Source: Vibrio chagasii (GTDB lineage Bacteria; Pseudomonadota; Gammaproteobacteria; Enterobacterales; Vibrionaceae). From it: DNA of 64,000 nt. Shown here one piece after another: positions 43,494 to 52,239 of this stretch (positions are counted from its first letter, which is position 1; each line of letters begins with the position of its first letter). The DNA lies in assembly GCA_041879415.1 (NCBI GenBank), contig CP090852.1, forward strand, positions 992,001 to 1,056,000, given 5' to 3'. The notes beneath the pieces were generated by a model. The model did not search any database, was not told the DNA's origin, and saw only the letters and a program-made list of their open reading frames with translations. A program made the position numbers and the translations under genes.

Positions 43494-44618
43494 CTAGAGT
43501 CGGCTGCGAATCGTCACTAATACAGACAGCGCGCCACAAAGTACCAGTACCACACCTAAATCTTGAATCATTCCTGCTAAACCAAGGCCAGAACCAATCA
43601 GGGTGTAATACATCAAACCAAACAATGCACCTGCACTTCCTGCTTGAGATTGGTAACGTACCAAAGCTCGGCTCAGTACATTAGGAATCGCGATTCCAAA
43701 CGCCATCACCACCAGCATCATTGGTAGTAAGAACCAGATCGTCCCTTGTGAAAAATACACACCAACCGCACCTAGCGTTTGAAGAGCAGCCGCTATACCG
43801 ATCAAAGATGGAGAAGAAAATTGTCTCTTCAATAGTGCCTTGTTCACTAAGCTGCCGAATAAAGTTCCGAAGCCAAGTACGACACCACTATAACCAAACT
43901 GCTCTACACTGAAGCCAAGTTGTAAGAACGTAAATGACCCCAGTTGGTAATACGAAAATAGCGCAATATTAAACGAGGCAACGAGCAACGCAGACATCCA
44001 TATATCGCTATCTTTTACCATACGCATTCCAAGCGATTTTAATTGCAGCGGCTGTTTAGATTGTTGCGTTTCTGGCAGAGACCATAAGCTATGAACTAAT
44101 AGCGCTAACACCATGATAAATAGAGCCATAAACACATATTGGTGTCCGCCAGCTTCGCTCAATTGACCACCAAGCAACAGTCCAATAATTGGGCTAATTG
44201 ATAGCCCCATGCCCATGTAACCAAACACTTTTGCCAATTCAGGTCCGCTAAAGGCATCTCGCAACATGGTTTGGGTCACAACGGAGCCAACCGCAAGTCC
44301 AAAAGCGCCCATCGCTCGAGCGACCATTAACCAAGTGAAACTATTGGTTTGCAGTGCGATAAGTGCAGAGCAAGCAAATAACCCCAGCCCCAATAACATG
44401 GTTGGTCGGCGTCCCCATTTATCAGCGAGTACACCCCATACCACCACGCCTAATGCAAATGCAGAGAAGTAGATCGAGAGAGTTTGTGCCGCTTGTGTGT
44501 AACTAACATCAAAGGATTTCGATATTGAATCCAGAGTTGGGCTATAAATGGTTTCTGCTATTTGCGGGAACATCAACAGCAATACCATTTGCCACAAAGA
44601 AGGTTTCGTTTTCATCAT
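43494..44618 (-). CDS. MFS drug:proton antiporter (Bcr/CflA-like)
   Basis: This 374-residue major facilitator protein, about 12 helices, has the DHA1 motif GVLADKWGRRPTML in the loop after TM2 and ARAMGAFGLAVGSVVTQ. It resembles bicyclomycin-resistance-type exporters. It is slightly short for the family. A divergent AraC-type regulator lies 93 bp away, the arrangement of nimR/nimT in E. coli, so inducible export of a toxic compound is likely. The start may be the first or second of two adjacent ATGs. Confidence 0.85.
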   Translation of the reverse strand: MMKTKPSLWQMVLLLMFPQIAETIYSPTLDSISKSFDVSYTQAAQTLSIYFSAFALGVVVWGVLADKWGRRPTMLLGLGLFACSALIALQTNSFTWLMVARAMGAFGLAVGSVVTQTMLRDAFSGPELAKVFGYMGMGLSISPIIGLLLGGQLSEAGGHQYVFMALFIMVLALLVHSLWSLPETQQSKQPLQLKSLGMRMVKDSDIWMSALLVASFNIALFSYYQLGSFTFLQLGFSVEQFGYSGVVLGFGTLFGSLVNKALLKRQFSSPSLIGIAAALQTLGAVGVYFSQGTIWFLLPMMLVVMAFGIAIPNVLSRALVRYQSQAGSAGALFGLMYYTLIGSGLGLAGMIQDLGVVLVLCGALSVLVTIRSRL

Positions 44619-44711
44619 TTTTCCAAATCGGTGAACTTGACGAGAAGTTTATAGAAAACTAACCTTGACTCGTTAACAACATTAAAACCAAAAACAACAA
44701 GATTGGGACAA

Positions 44712-45485
44712 ATGGCATTAATTAGCGAAACGAGTAACTTTGATGCAGACGGATTACCCGCCCCCGTAATCGGTGTTGCTGCAGATATAGGCCAGCACGA
44801 TTCAGGTATCCACTACCACAAGAAAGGACAGCTGCTGTATGCTCCACAAGGCTGTATCACCTTGACCTTAGAAGACGCTCTTTGCATTTTACCGCCGACC
44901 AAAGCGGTATGGATCCCGCCTTATACCAAACATAGAGCGCAGATGACTAACGTAGTAGCCTATCGTTCGCTCTACTTCGACAGTCATATTTACACATGCC
45001 CTGAAGACATAGAAATCATCGAAGTAAATGAACTACTAAAGGCGCTAATCAACAAAATGTCGTTTTGGGAATGGGACATTGCATCGGAGCAAACCACCAA
45101 TACTGCCAACCTATTTTGGGAGGAATTCTACTGTGCGAATAAGCATTCATTTATCTTGCCACTCCCTACAGATCGCAGATTCAAACGCTTTTGTGAACAA
45201 GTGAGAAGCGATTCATTCTTAGCTCCTGGTTTATCGACATTAGCGGATTCAGTTGGGGCAAGCACCAAAACCATCACTCGACTGTTCAAGGCAGAAACCG
45301 GCATGACTTATCAAGATTGGCGGCAACAATGGCGCTTATTTAAAGCCATCGAACTGCTCTCAGAAAATCGACAGGTCGGCGATGTCGCAGAGCTATTGGA
45401 GTTCTCATCCAATAGTGCGTTTATTACCTTTTTCAAGCAACAAACTGGACAAACACCCCTCGCCTTCACCAAGTTGAGAGCGTAA
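44712..45485 (+). CDS. AraC-family regulator with cupin domain
   Basis: This 257-residue AraC/XylS regulator has an N-terminal cupin sensor (HDSGIHYHKKGQLLYAPQG near 27-45) and two C-terminal helix-turn-helix motifs (about 160-255; SASTKTITRLFKAETGMTY-like core). It resembles NimR. ATG 44712 follows GGGA. It is divergent from the MFS exporter. CTTGAC occurs as a direct repeat at 44636 and 44664 in the 93-bp interval and could form an AraC site or contain the -35 element. The second gene of the pair is the probable target. Confidence 0.86.
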   Translation: MALISETSNFDADGLPAPVIGVAADIGQHDSGIHYHKKGQLLYAPQGCITLTLEDALCILPPTKAVWIPPYTKHRAQMTNVVAYRSLYFDSHIYTCPEDIEIIEVNELLKALINKMSFWEWDIASEQTTNTANLFWEEFYCANKHSFILPLPTDRRFKRFCEQVRSDSFLAPGLSTLADSVGASTKTITRLFKAETGMTYQDWRQQWRLFKAIELLSENRQVGDVAELLEFSSNSAFITFFKQQTGQTPLAFTKLRA

Positions 45486-45529
45486 CGAGTTTGTTCCCTT
45501 TACTTCAGTTCGGCGTTTCTCGCATACAA

Positions 45530-45557
45530 AAAAACCAGAACATGAGTTCTGGTTTTT
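45530..45557 (+). terminator. Bidirectional terminator
   Basis: AAAAACCAGAAC / GTTCTGGTTTTT with an ATGA loop lies between the convergent AraC gene and the glutathione-synthetase-like gene. Confidence 0.88.
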
Positions 45558-45573
45558 ATTGAGAGCTAATAAA

Positions 45574-47034
45574 CTAATCAATCAACACCAATGAATCGAG
45601 AATCCCTTTGCCGCTGTGGATCCCGCCTTCATTTTCACTGGCCGGTTTGCTGCGAATCAAGTAACCCGCATAACCATCAAGCTGAGTGACCGGCTTACCT
45701 TGATAATAGGCGGTGAACAGCCCAACCTCACTCACAAGATCATCGACCAAGGTTTGTTGAGTACCACGCACCGCAATAGTTGGAACATCACGTTCATGTG
45801 GATACAAACGCTGCATTAGAGCCCATGCATCGTACTCTTCAGGCTTAAGTCGAATCAGTTGCTGGCTGATATCATTACCGAATACACAGTGACCGCCGCC
45901 CTCACCTTGATTTTTTAGCACCCACTCTTTCTTGTTGGCTTGCGTGTTAAACCATTCAATCGACTCGCTGGTGATAGGCTTCATATCGGCTAGAACGCTC
46001 TTCACAAGCTGAGCCTCTTCAAACGTTAAACCCCAGCGCGCATATTCTGACGCTGGCATCATAGTGAGCAACATTTGCATGGTTTTACTGGTTGCTAGCT
46101 GTTGACTGATGGTGGCATTCATAGCGACATAGTGTTGTTCGATGAACAAGCGAGTTTGACTCAATGTGTGGCAACAAACGGGCTCATTCAACTCAGGCGC
46201 CCAATAATCTGAGTACTGATAGCCAGCACGTAGATACACCACATCGACTGCGCCAACATCTTGCAGTAACAAGCGTTGGTTATCCCCCGTTGAAAGCTGG
46301 CAACTCAGCTGCTCAAAGGTACGACGCACCGTACGAACACCTTGCTTTTGCAGTTCAATTTCAAGCAAGTGCTGGTCATATACGTTATCTTCGTTCTTCT
46401 GCACCACCATTAAAAATGTAGGTTTAGCTGAATCATCAAAGTGCTCTCTTACCTTTCTTGCCGAGTTAGCAATACCGAAAGCCAATTGTTCAAGCCCTCG
46501 GTTTTCTGCCGGGATTGCTGATGAATCTTCCAACCAATTTTTATAAGTATCTGGCCACTGATTATTCATGAACGCGTGAAATTCAGTCGCGCGCTGACCA
46601 AAGGGTGCCATACCTGCTGCGATGCCATTGAACTCAATCACTTTTGCTCCATGCTGACGGTCATCCATAAAATCGGTTCGCATCAATAGCAAAGGTTGGC
46701 GGTCAGGACTCAAGCGTTCATCAGCACTACCATGAGCTTGTTGATGAAGTGCCATTAAGCGTCCAAAGAATGGATCAGCTTGCGCCATATCGCTCAATGA
46801 AGACTGCAGAAAATCATGATCTTCCGATACGTTGCTGATCAGCTTAGTAATAAGCGGAGTCACGCGACGCAAATGTTCATAAACCTCACGCTCCATTGTC
46901 ATTGGCGCAAGGCTGAATGGGCAGTGCCTTGCGGTATTATCAGCTTGCCGAAAAGCGACACCGTGCATGATCGCCCACTCACAGGCATCTTCAATTATTT
47001 GTTGTGGAATCAATGACGCTGACATTGGATTCAT
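45574..47034 (-). CDS. Eukaryotic-type glutathione synthetase homologue
   Basis: This 486-residue ATP-grasp protein is homologous to eukaryotic glutathione synthetase, not to bacterial GshB. Landmarks in order: VIEFNGIAAG (Glu134 and Asn136, matching the Mg-binding EINTIS of the human enzyme), YDQHLLEIELQKQGVRTVRRTFE (220-241, shortened here), VVYLRAGY (266), VLKNQGEGGG (Lys374, Glu378 and the glycine-rich loop 379-381), SEVGLF (435) and GYLIRSK (Arg461). Length matches (human 474). It presumably ligates glycine or another amine to a gamma-glutamylcysteine-like acceptor. A LysR gene lies upstream on the same strand, 114 bp away. The true substrate is unproven. Confidence 0.85.
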   Translation of the reverse strand: MNPMSASLIPQQIIEDACEWAIMHGVAFRQADNTARHCPFSLAPMTMEREVYEHLRRVTPLITKLISNVSEDHDFLQSSLSDMAQADPFFGRLMALHQQAHGSADERLSPDRQPLLLMRTDFMDDRQHGAKVIEFNGIAAGMAPFGQRATEFHAFMNNQWPDTYKNWLEDSSAIPAENRGLEQLAFGIANSARKVREHFDDSAKPTFLMVVQKNEDNVYDQHLLEIELQKQGVRTVRRTFEQLSCQLSTGDNQRLLLQDVGAVDVVYLRAGYQYSDYWAPELNEPVCCHTLSQTRLFIEQHYVAMNATISQQLATSKTMQMLLTMMPASEYARWGLTFEEAQLVKSVLADMKPITSESIEWFNTQANKKEWVLKNQGEGGGHCVFGNDISQQLIRLKPEEYDAWALMQRLYPHERDVPTIAVRGTQQTLVDDLVSEVGLFTAYYQGKPVTQLDGYAGYLIRSKPASENEGGIHSGKGILDSLVLID

Positions 47035-47148
47035 TTTGCTCTCTCACTATTATCGGGAATTACGCCCCCAATTAAGACGACACTCAGTCTGAAAAGACGA
47101 ACGAAAAGCGAAAAATATTTTACGAATTACAATGCGTTCAAAGACCGT

Positions 47149-48096
47149 CTACTCTTGAGTGTCTTGCGTCTTGTTAACAATCAGCTCTCGTAGCCAGCGA
47201 TGGCTAGGCTCAGAATCAAAATAACGGTGCCACAACAAGAATAACCCGCCTGGTACCAAATCGATGGGAACGGGCTTCATCACTAATTCACCGCTATCGA
47301 TATAATCACGTACCGAGTTGTATGGATAACACATCAACAAATCGCTCTGTTTACAGAGTTTGATAGCACTAGTGATATCCGACACGTTAGCGGCCTTGTT
47401 GATCTCTAACTGCTTAGCGTTAAGCACTTCCATCAATAACCAGTCGCCCGCTCCGCCCGTCACCAATTGTATATGCCGATACTTAAGAAAGGTGTCGAGG
47501 TTCCACTCTTCTTGCAAAGCAGGGTGATCGTTACGCATCAAACAAACGGAATAATCCAAACACAGCTCAACATAATCCAGTTCATCCGGAATACATTGCA
47601 CATGGGTTGAAGCGCGTTCATCTAATTCAAAAATACCGATACCAAAATCGACTTCGCGCTTAAGTAAACGTTTGAAACTATCACTACTCCACGTTGAGCT
47701 ATTGATGGTGATATGGGGTGCATCAGCAAGCGCTGTCGGCATAAATTGCGGATAAACCGCTGTGTAGGCGGTCTCAACAAGGTCTATAGTGAAAGTACGC
47801 TCGCTCTCCTTAGGATCAAACACCTCAGGGACAGTTAGCTTTTCGATTTGCAGCAAAATTTGGTGGATCTTGGGCGCTAAGACGAGTGCTTTTGGAGTTG
47901 GGAATAACCCTTTAGACTCACGCTCAAATAGCGGGTCGTCAAACAAAGCTCGAAGCTTGGTGAGTTGTTTACTTACCGCAGATTGGCTCAAAAACAGCCG
48001 CTCTGCCGTTTTGCTCACACTACGTTCTTCAATCAGAACATGTAAGCACAACAGCAAATTCATATCGCATTTAAGTAAGCTTTTAACATCGACCAT
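47149..48096 (-). CDS. LysR-family regulator
   Basis: This 315-residue LysR regulator has its N-terminal helix-turn-helix in SVSKTAERLFLSQSAVSKQLTKL (about 29-51) and a large effector domain. The ATG at 48096 is preceded by GGGGAATATC; a TTG twelve bases earlier is open. It is upstream of the glutathione-synthetase-like gene on the same strand and divergent from adenosine deaminase, with 120 bp between. It could control either neighbour. Confidence 0.86.
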   Translation of the reverse strand: MVDVKSLLKCDMNLLLCLHVLIEERSVSKTAERLFLSQSAVSKQLTKLRALFDDPLFERESKGLFPTPKALVLAPKIHQILLQIEKLTVPEVFDPKESERTFTIDLVETAYTAVYPQFMPTALADAPHITINSSTWSSDSFKRLLKREVDFGIGIFELDERASTHVQCIPDELDYVELCLDYSVCLMRNDHPALQEEWNLDTFLKYRHIQLVTGGAGDWLLMEVLNAKQLEINKAANVSDITSAIKLCKQSDLLMCYPYNSVRDYIDSGELVMKPVPIDLVPGGLFLLWHRYFDSEPSHRWLRELIVNKTQDTQE

Positions 48097-48216
48097 GATA
48101 TTCCCCAAATTCAGGTTAATGATGATTATTTGTCACTTTAAATCATATCATGCTCTTGGTAAATTGAGCGCATGTGAGTTAACACACTCAAAGAATAATA
48201 GAATTAAGGAATACTC

Positions 48217-49215
48217 ATGGATTTTCTAGCACTACCAAAGATTGACTTACACTGCCACCTAGACGGAAGTGTTCGCCCAGATACGATTATTGATCTAGCA
48301 AAACAGTACAATATCGAACTACCTGAAGACCGTGATGCGGTTGTTCAATCTCTAACTGTGCCAGAAGATTGCAAAAACCTAGATGAGTACCTAGCTTGTT
48401 TCAGCCTGCCACTAAAAGTGATGCAAACTGAAGAAGCAATTGAGCGTATCTCTTTTGAGCTTTACGAAGACGCAGCACTAGAAAACGTTAAGTACCTAGA
48501 AGTTCGTTTCGCACCAATCCTGCACGTGAATAAAGGCCTGTCTCTTGACGCGATCATTGCAAGTGCAGTGAAAGGCATGAAGCGTGCTGAAGAGAAATAC
48601 GACATCAAGGGCAACTACATTATGTCTGTACTGCGTATGTTCCCTAAAGATTCAATCAAAGACGTGATCGATGCAGGTAAGCCATACCTTGGTAAAGGCG
48701 TTGTAGCATTTGATATTGCTGGCGGTGAAAAGCCAGGTTTCTGTGCTGAGTTCCCTGAATACACGCAATACGCGATCGAACAAGGCTACCGAGTGACGGT
48801 TCACGCAGGTGAGCAATGGCACGGTCAAAACGTTTACGACGCAGTGACTATGCTGGACGCTGAGCGTATCGGCCACGGTGTTCACATCCAAGGGAACGAA
48901 GATGCGTACAACATTGTGAAAGAGAAGCAGGTTGCGCTTGAAACTTGCCCAACGAGTAACGTTCAAACTAAATGTATTCATAAATTCAGCGACCACCCAA
49001 TTTCTGAATTCAAGAAAGATGGCATCGTTGTAACAATCAACACAGATAACCGCACTGTGTCGAACACAACAATGACTAACGAAGTGAAACGCGTATGTGA
49101 AACTTTCGACCTAACGAAAGAAGATTACGCAGAAATCTACAAGTACTCTGTAGAAAGCGCATTTGCTTCAGACGAAGTAAAGCAGCATCTAATGGGTTTT
49201 GTTGAGCAAATCTAA
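48217..49215 (+). CDS. add: Adenosine deaminase (NTDN-type)
   Basis: This 332-residue metal-dependent amidohydrolase deaminates adenosine to inosine. Zinc ligands and catalytic motifs are present: HCHLDGS at the N-terminus, HAGE, GHGV and INTDNRTVS near the end. The last motif has Asn where well-studied deaminases have a second Asp (TDD). This NTDN form is known among Firmicutes-type sequences and differs from the common Vibrio Add that has NTDDP. AAGGAATACTC precedes the ATG. It is a complete single gene with a terminator. A second, housekeeping Add is probably elsewhere. Confidence 0.88.
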   Translation: MDFLALPKIDLHCHLDGSVRPDTIIDLAKQYNIELPEDRDAVVQSLTVPEDCKNLDEYLACFSLPLKVMQTEEAIERISFELYEDAALENVKYLEVRFAPILHVNKGLSLDAIIASAVKGMKRAEEKYDIKGNYIMSVLRMFPKDSIKDVIDAGKPYLGKGVVAFDIAGGEKPGFCAEFPEYTQYAIEQGYRVTVHAGEQWHGQNVYDAVTMLDAERIGHGVHIQGNEDAYNIVKEKQVALETCPTSNVQTKCIHKFSDHPISEFKKDGIVVTINTDNRTVSNTTMTNEVKRVCETFDLTKEDYAEIYKYSVESAFASDEVKQHLMGFVEQI

Positions 49216-49283
49216 CGGTTAAAAGCGCCTTTTGCTGAAGAGCTAGGCTCACTTAAAGCTAGTGCTTAAAAGCACAAAATAGG

Positions 49284-49310
49284 AAGAGAAAGGCTGACGC
49301 TTTTCTCTTT
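49284..49310 (+). terminator. Rho-independent terminator
   Basis: AAGAGAAAGG ... GCTTTTCTCTT hairpin followed by seven Ts, 69 bp after the adenosine deaminase stop. A second short hairpin, GTGCTTAAAAGCAC, lies just before it. Confidence 0.75.
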
Positions 49311-49366
49311 TTTTATGTCCATTTATCAGTATTCTGATACCAATATTGATTCGCAAGATATAAACC

Positions 49367-49948
49367 ATGAACACAAAAACAGAACTCGAAAAAATGCTCA
49401 CTGGCGAGGTTTTTGACGGCGCCGACCATGAGATTAGCCAAATGCGTTCTCATGCCAGTAAAGCCCTGTCAGACTTCAATCAATGTACAGACGAGACTCA
49501 ACAGCCAAGTTTGCAAACAAACCTGTTTGGCAAGATTGGTAGCAGCATAGTGCGTCCCCCTTTTCATTGTGAGTTTGGTAAAACCATTGAGATAGGTGAC
49601 GATACCTTCATCAACATGAATGTGGTCATGCTGGACGGTGCTAACATCAAAATTGGCAACAATGTTTTAGTGGGACCAAGCGTTCAATTTTATACCGCTT
49701 CTCACTCTCTGGATCACCGCAGTCGTCGTCAGTGGGAAACCTTCTGTTTCCCTATTATCGTTGAAGATGATGTATGGATTGGTGGGAACTCGGTCATTAA
49801 TCAAGATGTGACGATTGGCGCTCGCTCTGTTATCGCTGCCAACTCTGTCGTCAACAGTGATGTACCACCAGATTGCCTCTACGGTGGTACACCGGCTAAG
49901 TTGATTCGTTACTTAAACACCGAGCGAACAGACAACGACGGTAAATAA
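49367..49948 (+). CDS. Maltose O-acetyltransferase family protein (second copy)
   Basis: This 193-residue left-handed beta-helix acetyltransferase of the Maa/LacA type has an N-terminal helical domain (KMLTGEVFDGADHEISQMRSHA), PPFHCEFGKTIEIGD, and the catalytic His in YTASHSLDHRS. Hexapeptide repeats follow, ending DCLYGGTPAKLIRYL. The usual GHPL is ASHSLD, so the local environment of the catalytic residue differs from the copy at 21130. Substrate unknown. Confidence 0.86.
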   Translation: MNTKTELEKMLTGEVFDGADHEISQMRSHASKALSDFNQCTDETQQPSLQTNLFGKIGSSIVRPPFHCEFGKTIEIGDDTFINMNVVMLDGANIKIGNNVLVGPSVQFYTASHSLDHRSRRQWETFCFPIIVEDDVWIGGNSVINQDVTIGARSVIAANSVVNSDVPPDCLYGGTPAKLIRYLNTERTDNDGK

Positions 49949-49970
49949 ACAGTAAGCCAATCTAAAATGC

Positions 49971-50004
49971 AAAAGGGGATGTTTAATATTAAACATCCCC
50001 TTTT
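49971..50004 (+). terminator. Bidirectional terminator
   Basis: A 17-bp perfect palindrome (AAAAGGGGATGTTTAAT / ATTAAACATCCCCTTTT) lies between the convergent acetyltransferase and metallopeptidase genes. Only three bases separate it from the metallopeptidase stop. Confidence 0.85.
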
Positions 50005-50006
50005 AG

Positions 50007-50846
50007 CTAGTTGAGCTTATCTGTTTTATCCAACAAGCTCTGTTCCATCGCTTTTTCATAATCGCTTTGAGGAGAGCCCAAATAGGTAGTTTTGACGAAC
50101 TTTTCCCAATCAGAAAACAGGCTCTCTAGTGGCTTATCCGAAAACTGCGAGACATCACCATTGCTCTTAATAAGGTCCACAAATGCCTTCTTCCCCCAAG
50201 ATAGCTCGATAAACTCCCCTATCGTATAACCAACCTCATAAATCGCAGGGCTACTGTTAGGCTGGATGTATAGCTCTTGAACCAACCCGTCGAAACGACG
50301 ATTAATCGCATTTCTATTGCTCAGATGAAACCAATAATCTTCAGATTTATAGATAGCGATAGCTTCCCATAACCAACGCGGGTTATTCAGAAAGTTGGGA
50401 TTCACTTGCAGCGTCAGGAGATGCACAAATTCATGCAGCGCAGTCTTTTGAATTTCACCACCAAAGTGAAGCAACCTAATTTCATGACTCTTAGGCTCTA
50501 TGTATCCCGTAGAGAAAGCGTATCTATAGCCAATGCTTCGCTCTTGTTCATCTAAATAATCCTTTTGGTCCTGCCATACTCTAACGGTCACCGTCGGCAT
50601 AGATTCAAGTTCGAACGCTTGCATCAACGGAACTCGGTTGAGCAACAAGGTGTTATGAATACTGGGAATGACAGAGGGGGATGTTCCATTGTAGAGGACA
50701 TATTTAAACAGCCCTTTGTCTGACTCGTAACAATCGTCACATGCCTTATCACCACGAATTTGAAGCACAACAGCGACAAACAATACCAACACTGACAATG
50801 TCAGAATCAAGAATGTAACGATCGATTTAGATGGGTATCTTTTCAT
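50007..50846 (-). CDS. Membrane-anchored metallopeptidase-like protein (HEFVH)
   Basis: This 279-residue protein has an N-terminal transmembrane segment (about 9-30) and a periplasmic domain with the zinc-protease motif HEFVH (His138-Glu139-His142) and a third-ligand candidate Glu161 in RWLWEAIA, as in MA-type gluzincin families. Two Cys (36, 39) follow the membrane segment. It is related to poorly characterised peptidase_MA proteins. Substrate and role are unknown. It lies 35 bp downstream of the HAD gene on the same strand. Confidence 0.75.
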   Translation of the reverse strand: MKRYPSKSIVTFLILTLSVLVLFVAVVLQIRGDKACDDCYESDKGLFKYVLYNGTSPSVIPSIHNTLLLNRVPLMQAFELESMPTVTVRVWQDQKDYLDEQERSIGYRYAFSTGYIEPKSHEIRLLHFGGEIQKTALHEFVHLLTLQVNPNFLNNPRWLWEAIAIYKSEDYWFHLSNRNAINRRFDGLVQELYIQPNSSPAIYEVGYTIGEFIELSWGKKAFVDLIKSNGDVSQFSDKPLESLFSDWEKFVKTTYLGSPQSDYEKAMEQSLLDKTDKLN

Positions 50847-50881
50847 TTTCTACATCCTCAGTGAAGGTATCTCTCTGCACG

Positions 50882-51505
50882 TCACTCTTTTAGATCAACA
50901 CCTAGCCTGTGTAACGCATTTTGGCACTGTTCAGCATCGACAAATTGGATACCTGATATGCCGACGGCTTCCGCCCCTTTGACGTTATAGGGCATGTCAT
51001 CGATGAAGACTGTTTCTGACGCTTTGAGATTGTTTTTAGATAGCAGCGCTTGGTAAATTTCGGGCTGCGGTTTGAGCATGCCAAGCTCTGCAGATACCGC
51101 CGCACCATCAAATAATGGCCAAAATTCGTAGGTCTTTTTCAAATACTCGACAATCTCGACCACATTATCGGTCAGCGCATACACGCCATAGCCAGAGCGC
51201 TTTACACGCTCAATGAGTTCTACAGAACCATGCAGTAAGATCTGCGTTTGTTTGACGTAATAGAACAGGCGATCACACTCTAATGGAGATAAGTTGAGTT
51301 CGCGTTGATAACGGAGCTTGGCCTCGCTCTCACTCAAGAAACCTTTGTTTAAATCCAACCAAATTGCACTTTGGAAAATAGAACGTGCACGTGGTTCCAA
51401 ATCGTCAATATCACCGAATGTAAGACGTGCTATTTCCAGTGGTGCCCAACGCACAATCACATTCCCTACGTCGAACACTACATTTTTGATTTCATTTGCA
51501 CTCAT
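50882..51505 (-). CDS. HAD-family hydrolase (YihX-like)
   Basis: This 207-residue cytoplasmic HAD phosphatase of the YihX/alpha-D-glucose-1-phosphatase-like group has motif I FDVGNVIVRW (Asp in place), motif II TDNV, and VFIDDMPYNVKGAEAVG toward the end. ATG 51505 is preceded by GGAGAGTGT; a longer frame from 51562 has poor support. The phosphate ester is unknown. The metallopeptidase gene follows on the same strand. Confidence 0.86.
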   Translation of the reverse strand: MSANEIKNVVFDVGNVIVRWAPLEIARLTFGDIDDLEPRARSIFQSAIWLDLNKGFLSESEAKLRYQRELNLSPLECDRLFYYVKQTQILLHGSVELIERVKRSGYGVYALTDNVVEIVEYLKKTYEFWPLFDGAAVSAELGMLKPQPEIYQALLSKNNLKASETVFIDDMPYNVKGAEAVGISGIQFVDAEQCQNALHRLGVDLKE

Positions 51506-51629
51506 ACACTCTCCAGAGAGCGTCATGTAATTCAATCTAGGCAAACACAAAGTGCCGCACATTAAGAATCATGACGAACGTTTATAAATTAAAGCTTCAT
51601 GTAGAATATACAATCAATTGAACATAAAA

Positions 51630-51652
51630 AAGGCCATCATTACGATGGCCTT
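51630..51652 (-). terminator. Rho-independent terminator
   Basis: AAGGCCATC / GATGGCCTT, a 9-bp stem with a 5-nt loop and TTTTTATG on the minus strand, after the pilin gene stop. Confidence 0.85.
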
Positions 51653-51678
51653 CTCATTATTTGCAAGTGAGCTAATTA

Positions 51679-52161
51679 TCAACACAAATCGGCTTCGGAT
51701 GAGACGATCGTTGGCGCGCCAGCTGAAGCATTCGAGCGATAAATAACAACACAAGTTTCGCTTTCTTCGGCATTAGCAAATGAATAAACGATAACTTCAT
51801 TGGTCACAGCTTCAATGTGAGCGCCCAATTGTTTCCAATCGCTATTTTCACCACGCAACCCTTGAACAGCAGTTCCAATCCCACCTTCAGAAGCGGTTGG
51901 GTAACCATAATCTGTTTCAATACCTTCTACGACAGTGTTCAATCCACCGGAAGCAGGGAGGTTCTCAACACCTGCAATAGCAGCTTTCCCATAAACAATT
52001 GATACCGCCCCTTCCATCGAGCCTTTGAGTCCTTTTAATGCCGCCGCTCTTGCGTCTGACTGAAGCCCCAGAAACTTAGGGGCAGCAATCACAGAAAGAA
52101 TGCCAAGCAACACAACGGTGACAACAAGCTCAATCAAGGTAAAACCCCTTACCTTATTCAT
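51679..52161 (-). CDS. Orphan type IV pilin-like protein
   Basis: This 160-residue prepilin has a short leader (MNKVRG) cleaved before Phe7 of FTLIELVVTVVLLGILSVIAAP, including the conserved Glu at mature position 5. A globular C-terminal domain with a disulfide-type cysteine pair (ESETCVVIY and terminal LC) follows. It resembles MSHA-type or pseudopilin subunits. No assembly, peptidase or other pilin genes lie nearby, so it must use a pilus or type II machine encoded elsewhere. It has its own terminator. Confidence 0.85.
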   Translation of the reverse strand: MNKVRGFTLIELVVTVVLLGILSVIAAPKFLGLQSDARAAALKGLKGSMEGAVSIVYGKAAIAGVENLPASGGLNTVVEGIETDYGYPTASEGGIGTAVQGLRGENSDWKQLGAHIEAVTNEVIVYSFANAEESETCVVIYRSNASAGAPTIVSSEADLC

Positions 52162-52239
52162 TCCCAAAGCCTCTCAATATATGGAACAGGTACCAGTATA
52201 TACTTTAGGGGTATTGATTAATACCGTTGATCGTACTTA

